A DNA stretch of 64,000 nt from Streptomyces cyanogenus (GTDB taxonomy: Bacteria > Actinomycetota > Actinomycetes > Streptomycetales > Streptomycetaceae): positions 6,231,001-6,295,000 of the forward strand of contig NZ_CP071839.1 of the NCBI RefSeq assembly GCF_017526105.1. Direction: 5' to 3'. The notes below the pieces were generated by a model that did not search any database, was not told where the DNA came from, and saw only the letters and a program-made list of their open reading frames with translations. Positions 54,907 through 63,284 of this stretch are shown here, in pieces. The position numbers and the translations under genes were made by a program. Positions within the stretch are counted from its first letter, which is position 1. Each line of letters begins with the position of its first letter.

Positions 54907-57123
54907 GTGGAGAACGAGACCCACTACGCCGAGGCCGTCATCGACAACGGTCCCTTCGGCACCCGCACCATCCGCTTCGAGACGGGCCGCCTGGCCAAGC
55001 AGGCCGCCGGCTCCGCCGTGGCGTACCTGGACGACGACACCATGGTGCTGTCGGCCACCACCGCCTCGAAGAACCCCAAGGACCAGCTCGACTTCTTCCC
55101 GCTGACGGTGGACGTCGAGGAGCGGATGTACGCCGCCGGCAAGATCCCCGGCAGCTTCTTCCGTCGTGAGGGCCGGCCGTCCGAGGACGCCATCCTCACC
55201 TGCCGCCTCATCGACCGCCCGCTGCGCCCGTCCTTCAAGAAGGGCCTGCGCAACGAGATCCAGGTCGTCGCCACGATCATGGCGCTCAACCCCGACCACC
55301 TGTACGATGTCGTGGCGATCAACGCCGCGTCCGCGTCGACGCAGCTGGCCGGTCTGCCCTTCTCCGGCCCGATCGGCGGCGTCCGCGTCGCGCTGATCCG
55401 CGGCCAGTGGGTCGCCTTCCCGACCCACACCGAGCTGGAGGACGCCGTCTTCGACATGGTCGTCGCCGGCCGTGTCCTGGAGGACGGCGACGTCGCGATC
55501 ATGATGGTCGAGGCCGAGGCCACCGAGCAGACCATCAAGCTGGTCGACGGCGGCGCCGAGGCGCCGACCGAGGAGATCGTCGCCGCCGGCCTGGAGGCCG
55601 CGAAGCCCTTCATCAAGGTCCTGTGCCGCGCCCAGGCCGACCTCGCCGCCAAGGCCGCCAAGCCCACCGCCGAGTTCCCGATCTTCCTGGACTACCAGGA
55701 CGACGTGTTCGAGGCCCTGACCGCCGCGGTCCGCCCCGAGCTGGCCCAGGCGCTCACCATCGCCGGCAAGCAGGAGCGCGAGGCCGAGCTGGACCGCGTC
55801 AAGGCGCTGGCCGCCGAGAAGCTCCTGCCGGAGTTCGAGGGCCGCGAGAAGGAGATCTCCGCCGCGTACCGCTCGCTCACCAAGCAGCTGGTCCGCGAGC
55901 GCGTGATCAAGGAGAAGAAGCGCATCGACGGCCGCGGTGTCACCGACATCCGCACCCTGGCCGCCGAGGTCGAGGCCATCCCGCGGGTGCACGGCTCCGC
56001 GGTGTTCGAGCGTGGCGAGACCCAGATCCTGGGCGTCACCACCCTCAACATGCTCCGCATGGAGCAGCAGCTGGACACCCTCTCCCCGGTGACCCGCAAG
56101 CGCTACATGCACAACTACAACTTCCCGCCGTACTCCACCGGTGAGACCGGCCGCGTCGGCTCGCCGAAGCGCCGCGAGATCGGCCACGGCGCCCTCGCCG
56201 AGCGCGCCCTCGTGCCGGTGCTGCCCACGCGCGAGGAGTTCCCCTACGCGATCCGCCAGGTCTCCGAGGCGCTGAGCTCCAACGGCTCGACGTCCATGGG
56301 CTCGGTCTGCGCCTCCACCATGTCGCTGCTGAACGCCGGTGTGCCGCTGAAGGCCCCGGTCGCCGGTATCGCCATGGGTCTGATCTCCCAGGAGATCGAC
56401 GGCGAGACGCACTACGTCACCCTCACCGACATCCTCGGTGCGGAGGACGCCTTCGGCGACATGGACTTCAAGGTCGCCGGCACCAAGGAGTTCGTGACCG
56501 CCCTCCAGCTCGACACCAAGCTGGACGGCATCCCGGCCTCCGTCCTGGCCGCGGCCCTCAAGCAGGCCCGCGACGCCCGCCTGCACATCCTCGACGTGAT
56601 GATGGAGGCCATCGACCGGCCCGACGAGATGAGCCCGCACGCCCCGCGGATCATCACCGTCAAGATCCCGGTCGACAAGATCGGCGAGGTCATCGGCCCC
56701 AAGGGCAAGATGATCAACCAGATCCAGGAGGACACGGGCGCCGAGATCACCATCGAGGACGACGGCACGATCTACATCGGTGCCGCCGACGGTCCCTCGG
56801 CGGAGGCCGCCCGCGCCACGATCAACGGCATCGCCAACCCGACGATGCCCGAGGTCGGCGAGCGCTACCTGGGTACGGTCGTGAAGACGACCACCTTCGG
56901 TGCGTTCGTCTCCCTGCTGCCCGGCAAGGACGGTCTGCTGCACATCTCGCAGATCCGCAAGCTCGCCGGCGGCAAGCGCGTGGAGAACGTCGAGGACGTG
57001 CTCGGCGTGGGCCAGAAGGTCCAGGTCGAGATCGCCGAGATCGACTCCCGCGGCAAGCTCTCCCTCGTTCCGGTGATCGAGGGCGAGGACAACGACGAGG
57101 CGAAGGACGACGTCGAGCAGTGA
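54907..57123 (+). CDS. pnp: Polynucleotide phosphorylase
   Basis: A 738-residue PNPase (also named GpsI in Streptomyces) that degrades RNA phosphorolytically and can polymerise it. Two RNase PH domains (first: ETGRLAKQAAGSAVAYLDDDTMVLSATTA, REGRPSEDAILTCRLIDRPLRPSFKKG; second: HGSAVFERGETQILGVTTLN, SSNGSTSMGSVCASTMSLL), then KH (PVDKIGEVIGPKGKMINQIQ) and S1 (GERYLGTVVKTTTFGAFVSLLPGKDGLLHISQ). GTG 54907 with GGAGAAAACG upstream. Probably regulated by the leader and repeats upstream. Its stop overlaps the next start (GTGA). Confidence 0.97.
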   Translation: MENETHYAEAVIDNGPFGTRTIRFETGRLAKQAAGSAVAYLDDDTMVLSATTASKNPKDQLDFFPLTVDVEERMYAAGKIPGSFFRREGRPSEDAILTCRLIDRPLRPSFKKGLRNEIQVVATIMALNPDHLYDVVAINAASASTQLAGLPFSGPIGGVRVALIRGQWVAFPTHTELEDAVFDMVVAGRVLEDGDVAIMMVEAEATEQTIKLVDGGAEAPTEEIVAAGLEAAKPFIKVLCRAQADLAAKAAKPTAEFPIFLDYQDDVFEALTAAVRPELAQALTIAGKQEREAELDRVKALAAEKLLPEFEGREKEISAAYRSLTKQLVRERVIKEKKRIDGRGVTDIRTLAAEVEAIPRVHGSAVFERGETQILGVTTLNMLRMEQQLDTLSPVTRKRYMHNYNFPPYSTGETGRVGSPKRREIGHGALAERALVPVLPTREEFPYAIRQVSEALSSNGSTSMGSVCASTMSLLNAGVPLKAPVAGIAMGLISQEIDGETHYVTLTDILGAEDAFGDMDFKVAGTKEFVTALQLDTKLDGIPASVLAAALKQARDARLHILDVMMEAIDRPDEMSPHAPRIITVKIPVDKIGEVIGPKGKMINQIQEDTGAEITIEDDGTIYIGAADGPSAEAARATINGIANPTMPEVGERYLGTVVKTTTFGAFVSLLPGKDGLLHISQIRKLAGGKRVENVEDVLGVGQKVQVEIAEIDSRGKLSLVPVIEGEDNDEAKDDVEQ

Positions 57124-58499
57124 CGTCCCATGGCTCGAAGGCGACGGCCCGCCCCTCCTCGGAGGCGCGGGCCGTCGCCCGTACCCAAACCCTGATCAAG
57201 GGCACGGGCGGCATCGGTACGGTGCGCAAGACCACCCTCCCGGGCGGCCTGCGCATCGTCACCGAGACGCTGCCCTCGGTCCGCTCCGCGACCTTCGGCA
57301 TCTGGGCGCACGTCGGCTCCCGCGACGAGACCCCGGCCCTGAACGGCGCCACGCACTACCTGGAGCACCTGCTCTTCAAGGGCACCAGCCGCAGGTCCGC
57401 CCTGGACATCTCCTCCGCCCTCGACGCGGTCGGCGGCGAGATGAACGCGTTCACGGCCAAGGAGTACACGTGCTACTACGCGCGCGTGCTCGACACCGAC
57501 CTGCCCCTCGCCATCGACGTCGTCTGCGACATGCTGACCGGTTCGCTGATCCTCGAAGAGGACGTCGACGTCGAGCGCGGCGCGATCCTCGAAGAGATCG
57601 CCATGACCGAGGACGACCCCGGCGACTGTGTGCACGACCTGTTCGCGCACACCATGTTCGGCGACAACGCCCTCGGCCGCCCCGTCCTCGGCACGGTCGA
57701 CACGGTCAACGCCCTCACCGCCGACCGCATCCGCCGCTTCTACAAGAAGCACTACGACCCGACCCACCTCGTGGTCGCCTGCGCTGGCAACATCGACCAC
57801 AACAAGGTCGTACGGCAGGTCCGCGCGGCCTTCGAGAAGGCCGGCGCCCTGGGGAAACCGGACGCGCAGCCCATCGCCCCGCGCGACGGCCGCCGTACGA
57901 TCCGCACCTCCGGCAAGGTCGAGCTGCTGGCCCGCAAGACCGAACAGGCGCACGTCGTCCTCGGCATGCCCGGCCTCGCCCGCACCGACGACCGCCGCTG
58001 GGCCATGGGCGTGCTCAACACCGCCCTCGGCGGCGGCATGTCCTCCCGCCTCTTCCAGGAGGTCCGGGAGAAGCGCGGCCTCGCCTACAGCGTGTACTCG
58101 TACACCTCCGGCTTCGCCGACTGCGGCCTGTTCGGCGTCTACGCCGGCTGCCGGCCCAGCCAGGTGCACGACGTGCTGCGGATCTGCCGCGACGAACTCG
58201 ACCACGTCGCGCAGAACGGTCTGTCGGACGACGAGATCGCCCGCGCCATCGGCCAGCTGCGGGGCTCCACGGTGCTGGGCCTGGAGGACACCGGCGCGCT
58301 GATGAACCGTATCGGCAAGAGCGAGCTGTGCTGGGGCGAGCAGATGTCCGTGGACGACATGCTGGCGAAGATAGCCGCCGTCACCCCGGACGAGGTCCGC
58401 TCCGTCGCCCGCGACATCCTGGGACAGCGCCCGTCGCTGTCGGTCATCGGCCCGCTCAAGGACAAGCAGGCCTCCCGGCTGCACGACGCGGTCGCCTGA
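57120..58499 (+). CDS. M16-family zinc metallopeptidase
   Basis: A 459-residue inverzincin peptidase (insulinase/mitochondrial processing peptidase family). Zinc-binding HXXEH is HYLEHLLFKGT, with the downstream Glu in VDVERGAILEEIAMTED. The C-terminal half is the inactive second domain. GTG 57120 overlaps the pnp stop by 4 nt, so it is translationally coupled; the same order occurs in other actinobacteria. Substrate unknown. Confidence 0.93.
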   Translation: MTSHGSKATARPSSEARAVARTQTLIKGTGGIGTVRKTTLPGGLRIVTETLPSVRSATFGIWAHVGSRDETPALNGATHYLEHLLFKGTSRRSALDISSALDAVGGEMNAFTAKEYTCYYARVLDTDLPLAIDVVCDMLTGSLILEEDVDVERGAILEEIAMTEDDPGDCVHDLFAHTMFGDNALGRPVLGTVDTVNALTADRIRRFYKKHYDPTHLVVACAGNIDHNKVVRQVRAAFEKAGALGKPDAQPIAPRDGRRTIRTSGKVELLARKTEQAHVVLGMPGLARTDDRRWAMGVLNTALGGGMSSRLFQEVREKRGLAYSVYSYTSGFADCGLFGVYAGCRPSQVHDVLRICRDELDHVAQNGLSDDEIARAIGQLRGSTVLGLEDTGALMNRIGKSELCWGEQMSVDDMLAKIAAVTPDEVRSVARDILGQRPSLSVIGPLKDKQASRLHDAVA

Positions 58500-58525
58500 A
58501 ACACCACCGGTTAGGAAGCAGGAAC

Positions 58526-59278
58526 ATGAGCAAGCTGCGCGTGGCGGTCCTCGGTGCCAGGGGCCGGATCGGATCCGAGGCGGTCAAGGCGGTCGAGGCC
58601 GCCGAGGACATGGAGCTGGTCGCCGCCCTCGGCCGCGGTGACAAGCTGGAGACGCTGGCGGAGACCGGCGCCCAGGTCGCCGTGGAGCTGACCACCCCGG
58701 CCTCGGTCATGGGCAACCTCGACTTCTGCGTGCGCCACGGCATCCACGCGGTCGTCGGCACGACGGGCTGGACCGACGAGCGCCTCGCGCAGCTGAAGGG
58801 CTGGCTGGCCCAGTCCCCGGAGACCGGTGTGCTCATCGCGCCGAACTTCTCCATCGGGGCCGTGCTGACCATGAAGTTCGCGCAGATCGCGGCGCCGTAC
58901 TTCGAGTCGGTCGAGGTGGTCGAGCTGCACCATCCGAACAAGGTGGACGCCCCCTCCGGCACCGCCACGCGCACCGCCCAGCTCATCGCCGAGGCCCGCC
59001 GGGCGGCCGGCACCGCGCCCGCGCCGGACGCGACCGTCACCGCCCTCGACGGTGCCCGAGGCGCCAGCGTCGACGGCATCCCCGTCCACGCCGTCCGGCT
59101 GCGCGGTCTCCTGGCCCACCAGGAGGTCCTGCTCGGCGGCGAGGGCGAGACCCTCACCGTCCGGCACGACTCCCTCCACCACAGCAGCTTCATGCCGGGC
59201 ATCCTGCTCGGCGCCCGCCGCGTGGTGACCACTCCGGGCCTCACCTTCGGCCTGGAACACTTCCTGGACCTGAGCTGA
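58526..59278 (+). CDS. dapB: 4-hydroxy-tetrahydrodipicolinate reductase
   Basis: A 250-residue DapB in lysine/diaminopimelate biosynthesis, reducing HTPA with NAD(P)H. NAD-binding VAVLGARGRIGSE, and the diagnostic ELHHPNKVDAPSGTATRTA containing the catalytic His and Lys. ATG 58526 with AGGAAGCAGGAAC upstream. dapA lies 3 kb downstream, so two lysine-pathway genes cluster here. Confidence 0.97.
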   Translation: MSKLRVAVLGARGRIGSEAVKAVEAAEDMELVAALGRGDKLETLAETGAQVAVELTTPASVMGNLDFCVRHGIHAVVGTTGWTDERLAQLKGWLAQSPETGVLIAPNFSIGAVLTMKFAQIAAPYFESVEVVELHHPNKVDAPSGTATRTAQLIAEARRAAGTAPAPDATVTALDGARGASVDGIPVHAVRLRGLLAHQEVLLGGEGETLTVRHDSLHHSSFMPGILLGARRVVTTPGLTFGLEHFLDLS

Positions 59279-59289
59279 CAGCCACTGCG

Positions 59290-59742
59290 ATGCGCGCGAA
59301 GATCACTTACCTCGTCACGGCCGCCGTCCTGGTCTTCTACTTCGTCCTGGTCGGCAGCCGCGGCGTGATGCTCATCCAGTCCGGCACGCTCCTCACCGTC
59401 TCCTTCGGGGTGGCGGTGCTGATCCTGCCGGTCATCGGCCTGTGGTTCCTGTGGAAGAACACCCAGTTCGTCCGCCGGGCCAACGCCCTCGCCGCGGAAC
59501 TCGAGGCCGAGGGCGGCCTCCCGGTCGACGAGCTGACCCGCCTGCCCAGCGGCCGCGTCGACCGTGACTCGGCCGACGAGGTGTTCGCCAAGCGCAAGGC
59601 CGAGACGGAGGCGTCCCCCGCCGACTGGCGCTGCTGGTTCCGCCTCGCCGTGGCCTACCACGACGCCCGCGACACCCCTCGCGCCCGCAAGGCGATGCAA
59701 CGCGCGATTGCCCTGCACGACGGCAAGACGCCCCAGCCCTGA
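59290..59742 (+). CDS. Membrane protein with C-terminal TPR-like segment
   Basis: A 150-residue protein with two N-terminal transmembrane helices (LVTAAVLVFYFVLVGSRG, SFGVAVLILPVIGLWFLW), a charged region, then WRCWFRLAVAYHDARDTPRARKAMQRAIALH, which looks like one TPR repeat. ATG 59290 follows dapB by 11 nt, so co-transcription is likely. Function unknown. Confidence 0.8.
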   Translation: MRAKITYLVTAAVLVFYFVLVGSRGVMLIQSGTLLTVSFGVAVLILPVIGLWFLWKNTQFVRRANALAAELEAEGGLPVDELTRLPSGRVDRDSADEVFAKRKAETEASPADWRCWFRLAVAYHDARDTPRARKAMQRAIALHDGKTPQP

Positions 59743-60124
59743 GCCGTACGACCGGGACCCCCGGGGCTCCCCGGCCGACACCGGCCACTCCGGACGGCAA
59801 CGGCAGTCCCGGAACCCGGCTGGGCAGCCCGGCTCCTGCTGATCCCGGCCCCGGGAACGAGCCGACCGCCCCTGGCCGCCCCTTCGCAGAGCACAGGCTG
59901 CCAGGTGGAGGTTGCTCGGTCCCGCCCGTGAGAGCGGCGATCGCGGAGCCCGTCCGGGTGGCCTTCCCTGTGGCCGCACGCGGCTGATCCTGCCGACCTG
60001 GCCAGGACGAAGCCCCGCCCGTACGACCCGCCCTTCAAGACCCGCCCTCGCCGGGCCGGCTCCTACGACGTGGTCCGTGCCTGCGCCCACGACCGGCGCC
60101 CGCGTCCGCCCCGGCAGCCCTGGT
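59743..60124. other. Gene-free interval (382 nt)
   Basis: No ORF with coding signature or recognisable element is seen here apart from GC-rich inverted repeats; the last part leads into the terminator at 60125. Confidence 0.4.
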
Positions 60125-60194
60125 CAGCTCGAAGGGGCCGGTTCCCTGATCAGCTCGAAGGGGCCGGTCCCCACCTCGTGGGTCGGCCCCTTCG
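60125..60194. terminator. Duplicated terminator-like hairpin before the PH-domain gene
   Basis: CAGCTCGAAGGGGCCGGT occurs twice (60125-60142 and 60151-60168). The second copy pairs: CGAAGGGGCCG (60156-60166) with CGGCCCCTTCG (60184-60194) plus an inner CCCAC/GTGGG hairpin. It serves as a terminator for the convergent minus-strand gene. Confidence 0.75.
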
Positions 60195-60209
60195 GTCGTG
60201 CTCGTGGTC

Positions 60210-60764
60210 TCAGCCGCGGCCGTTTTCCGCCGCCCATGCCTCCACCGCGTCCGCAGCCCGGTCGAAGGCCAGCGGTCGGCCCAGGAAGTCCAGGCCGTGA
60301 GTGGTGAGCAGCGGCGGGGTGTCCTCGGGCCGACGGTCCTTGCGGACGAGCACCAGCGCCTGTCCCTGCACCGTGCGCGGCAGCCCCAGCCAGCGCACCG
60401 GCTGCTGCACCGTCCGCACCGAGACCACCCGCGCCCACGGCACCGTCCGCGTCACCAGGAACCCGGTCCGGCGCAGCCCGCGCCCGCTCACCCACACTCC
60501 CATGCGCAGCAGCCGCAGCGCGCCCGCGACGATCGCCAGGCCGACGCCGAGGACCACCCCGGCGGTGGACAGCGAGCCGGTCACCGCGACGAGCACCGAG
60601 CCGAACAGGGCGAAGGAGGCGAGCAGCAACACCAGCGCCGCCCCACCCACCCGCCAGGGCCCCGGCCGGTAGGGGCGCCGCCAGCGGTCCGGGTCGTCGT
60701 ACGGCAGCGCACTCTCCGCCGCCGGTTCGAAGGCGCGGTCGGCCGTCAGGAAGGGCAGGGGCAC
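60210..60764 (-). CDS. PH-domain (bPH2-like) membrane protein
   Basis: A 184-residue protein with two adjacent membrane helices (ALVLLLASFALFGSVLVAV, VVLGVGLAIVAGALRLL) followed by a bacterial PH-like domain (GVWVSGRGLRRTGFLVTRTVPWARVVSVRTVQQP). GTG 60764. Members are widespread in actinobacteria and of unknown role. It lies between genes on the other strand. Confidence 0.8.
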   Translation of the reverse strand: MPLPFLTADRAFEPAAESALPYDDPDRWRRPYRPGPWRVGGAALVLLLASFALFGSVLVAVTGSLSTAGVVLGVGLAIVAGALRLLRMGVWVSGRGLRRTGFLVTRTVPWARVVSVRTVQQPVRWLGLPRTVQGQALVLVRKDRRPEDTPPLLTTHGLDFLGRPLAFDRAADAVEAWAAENGRG

Positions 60765-60855
60765 GGCTGGTCCTCACTCGGTCCTCGCGTGGGCTGTGCC
60801 GTGAGGCTATCCGGCCGTCTTCCCGCTCACCAGCCTTGAGCGTCCGGAAGAGTAC

Positions 60856-61092
60856 TCAGTGCCCCTGGGACGCCTGGGACTGCTGAGCCGGCGTACTGGA
60901 CGGTGTGGAGAGCGCCGGCATACCGACGACCAGCGCGCCGATGAGCCCGGCGACGAGGGTGAGGCCCAGCAGCCAGCGCCCGGCTAGCTCACCGATGGAC
61001 GCACGCCGACGGGGTGGGGGCGTGACATTACTGCGGAACCTGTCCGCCTCGGCCAGGAAGGCGAAGGGTACGGGCTCGCGCCGACGGAACAT
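60856..61092 (-). CDS. Small membrane protein
   Basis: A 78-residue protein with one transmembrane helix (LLGLTLVAGLIGALVVGMPAL), a basic cytoplasmic N-terminus and a Ser/Thr/Gln-rich outer tail. ATG 61092 with GAGAGGAG upstream. Divergent from thyX. No family recognised. Confidence 0.65.
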   Translation of the reverse strand: MFRRREPVPFAFLAEADRFRSNVTPPPRRRASIGELAGRWLLGLTLVAGLIGALVVGMPALSTPSSTPAQQSQASQGH

Positions 61093-61164
61093 GGTGGGTG
61101 CCGCTCCTCTCGTGGTTGGTGATCGAACACGCAGACCTCACCGGTACAGACGCGCGAGTGACAC

Positions 61165-61203
61165 AAAAGGTGCCCATGTCCGAAAAAATCTCGGGTGCCT
61201 TTT
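61165..61203 (+). promoter_or_regulatory. AT-rich imperfect hairpin upstream of thyX
   Basis: AAAAGGTGCCC (61165-61175) can pair with GGGTGCCTTTT (61193-61203) with two G-U wobbles; an A6 run lies in the loop. This AT-rich feature contrasts with the surrounding 70%+ GC and lies 88-126 nt before the thyX GTG, possibly a terminator-like attenuator or regulatory site. Confidence 0.4.
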
Positions 61204-61290
61204 ATGGGGTGAGGTGGTGCTCAGGCCCCGCCGGGTGCCCCCGTAAGGTGGTCGCCAACCACAGAAGTAATGGGAAGGACCCCTCACCCC

Positions 61291-62019
61291 GTGACCACCC
61301 CCGAGTCGCTCACGTTCCGCAGTGACGTCACCGTCGAGCTGGTGAAGTCCAGCGCTTCGGACGCCGACGTGCTCTTCGCCGCCCGCGTCTCCACCGCCGG
61401 TGAGCAGTCCCTGGACGAGCTGAAGAAGGACCCCGAGCGCTCCAAGGGCCTGATCAACTACCTGATGCGCGACCGGCACGGCAGCCCGTTCGAGCACAAC
61501 TCGATGACGTTCTTCATCAGCGCCCCGATCTTCGTCTTCCGCGAGTTCATGCGGCACCGCGTCGGCTGGTCGTACAACGAGGAGTCCGGCCGCTACCGCG
61601 AGCTCCAGCCGGTCTTCTACGTCCCGGACGCCTCCCGCAAGCTCGTCCAGGAGGGCCGCCCGGGCAAGTACGTCTTCGTCGAGGGCACCCCCGCCCAGCA
61701 CGAGGCGGTCACCGGCACCCTGCGGGAGTCGTACGAGCAGGCGTACGCGGCCTACCAGAAGATGCTCGCCGAGGGCGTCGCCCGCGAGGTCGCCCGTGCC
61801 GCGCTCCCGGTCGGCCTCTACTCCTCGATGTACGCCACCTGCAACGCCCGCTCCCTGATGCACTTCCTCGGTCTGCGCACCCAGCACGAGCTGGCCAAGG
61901 TGCCGTCCTTCCCGCAGCGGGAGATCGAGATGGTGGGCGAGAAGATGGAGGCGGAGTGGGCGAAGCTCATGCCGCTGACGTACGCCGCCTTCAACGCGAA
62001 CGGGCGTGTGGCCCCGTAG
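61291..62019 (+). CDS. thyX: FAD-dependent thymidylate synthase ThyX
   Basis: A 242-residue ThyX that methylates dUMP to dTMP with CH2-THF and FAD. The signature RHRX7S is FMRHRVGWSYNEESGRYREL. GTG 61291 (V-TTPESLTFRSDVTVELVK) is preferred over ATG 61270 because homologues begin near here and GGAAGG lies upstream. Actinobacteria commonly carry ThyX. Confidence 0.95.
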   Translation: MTTPESLTFRSDVTVELVKSSASDADVLFAARVSTAGEQSLDELKKDPERSKGLINYLMRDRHGSPFEHNSMTFFISAPIFVFREFMRHRVGWSYNEESGRYRELQPVFYVPDASRKLVQEGRPGKYVFVEGTPAQHEAVTGTLRESYEQAYAAYQKMLAEGVAREVARAALPVGLYSSMYATCNARSLMHFLGLRTQHELAKVPSFPQREIEMVGEKMEAEWAKLMPLTYAAFNANGRVAP

Positions 62020-62118
62020 CGAAGCCTTGTTCCCCTGGCGGAACGGATGTACGGGTCAGCCTCGCGAAGTGTCCGTATTGCGGCATTTAGAGAAGTTCAT
62101 CTAGCCTGATCAAACGGA

Positions 62119-62156
62119 CCCGGCACTGCTTGAACCCCCGAGCAGGCAGTGCCGGG
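62119..62156 (+). terminator. Intrinsic terminator between thyX and dapA
   Basis: 11-bp stem CCCGGCACTGC (62119-62129) with GCAGTGCCGGG (62146-62156), 16-nt loop, then CTCCTTCTTTG, a rare T-rich tail for this genome. Confidence 0.88.
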
Positions 62157-62229
62157 CTCCTTCTTTGTCCTGACTTTCCCGACACCCCACGGGCGCAGCC
62201 CGCATCGAGCACCGAGTAGCGTGTTACCC

Positions 62230-63129
62230 ATGGCTCCGACCTCGACTCCGCAGACCCCCTTCGGGCGGGTCCTCACCGCCATGGTCACGCCCTTCACGGC
62301 GGACGGCGCACTCGACCTCGACGGCGCGCAGCGGCTCGCCGCCCACCTGGTGGACGCAGGCAACGACGGCCTGATCGTCAACGGCACCACCGGCGAGTCC
62401 CCCACCACGAGCGACGCGGAGAAATCGGACCTGGTACGAGCCGTCCTCGAGGCCGTCGGCGACCGCGCCCACGTCGTCGCCGGCGTCGGAACCAACGACA
62501 CGCACCACAGCATCGAGCTGGCCCGCGAGGCCGAGCGCGTCGGCGCCCACGGCCTGCTGGTCGTCACGCCGTACTACAACAAGCCCCCGCAGGAGGGCCT
62601 GTACCGGCACTTCACGGCCGTCGCGGACGCCACCGGCCTGCCCGTCATGCTCTACGACATCCCCGGCCGCAGCGGCGTCCCGATCAGCACCGAGACGCTC
62701 GTCCGGCTCGCCGAGCACCCCCGGATCGTCGCCAACAAGGACGCCAAGGGCGACCTCGGCCGCGCCAGCTGGGCCATCGCCCGGTCCGGCCTCGCCTGGT
62801 ACTCCGGCGACGACATGCTCAACCTCCCGCTCCTCTCCGTGGGCGCGGTCGGCTTCGTCTCCGTCGTCGGCCACCTCGTCACCCCCGACCTGCGCGCCCT
62901 GGTGGACGCGTACGTCTCCGGTGACGTCGTCAAGGCCACCGAGATCCACCAGAAGCTGCTCCCGGTCTACACCGGCATGTTCCGTACCCAGGGCGTCATG
63001 ACCACCAAGGCGGCCCTCGCCCTTCAGGGCCTGCCCGCCGGACCGCTGCGCTCGCCCATGGTCGAGTGCTCGCCCGAGGAGATCGCCCAGCTCAAGATCG
63101 ATCTTGCTGCCGGCGGGGTACAGCTCTGA
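62230..63129 (+). CDS. dapA: 4-hydroxy-tetrahydrodipicolinate synthase
   Basis: A 299-residue TIM-barrel aldolase condensing pyruvate with aspartate semialdehyde, the first committed step of lysine/DAP synthesis. NGTTGESPT substrate loop, Tyr in VVTPYYNKP, Schiff-base Lys in RIVANKDAKGD. ATG 62230 (MAPTSTPQTPFGRV); an upstream in-frame ATG is dismissed since it overlaps the terminator. Confidence 0.96.
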   Translation: MAPTSTPQTPFGRVLTAMVTPFTADGALDLDGAQRLAAHLVDAGNDGLIVNGTTGESPTTSDAEKSDLVRAVLEAVGDRAHVVAGVGTNDTHHSIELAREAERVGAHGLLVVTPYYNKPPQEGLYRHFTAVADATGLPVMLYDIPGRSGVPISTETLVRLAEHPRIVANKDAKGDLGRASWAIARSGLAWYSGDDMLNLPLLSVGAVGFVSVVGHLVTPDLRALVDAYVSGDVVKATEIHQKLLPVYTGMFRTQGVMTTKAALALQGLPAGPLRSPMVECSPEEIAQLKIDLAAGGVQL

Positions 63130-63231
63130 TTACAGACTTGGCACCACACGGGCTTCACAACTGAAGAACAACAGAAGAGGCGGGCCACCGGTGCCCGCAC
63201 CCCACAACGACAACTGCTTCCGCACGAACGT

Positions 63232-63270
63232 CACGCGCGCCACGTGCCATACCGGTACGTGGCGCGTGTG
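63232..63270 (+). promoter_or_regulatory. Hairpin in the rnj leader
   Basis: CACGCGCGCCACGT (63232-63245) with ACGTGGCGCGTGTG (63257-63270), 14 bp with one G-U, 11-nt loop, 1 nt before the GTGAGGAG SD region of rnj. It could be a processing or autoregulatory site. Confidence 0.55.
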
Positions 63271-63284
63271 GTGAGGAGAGTCTT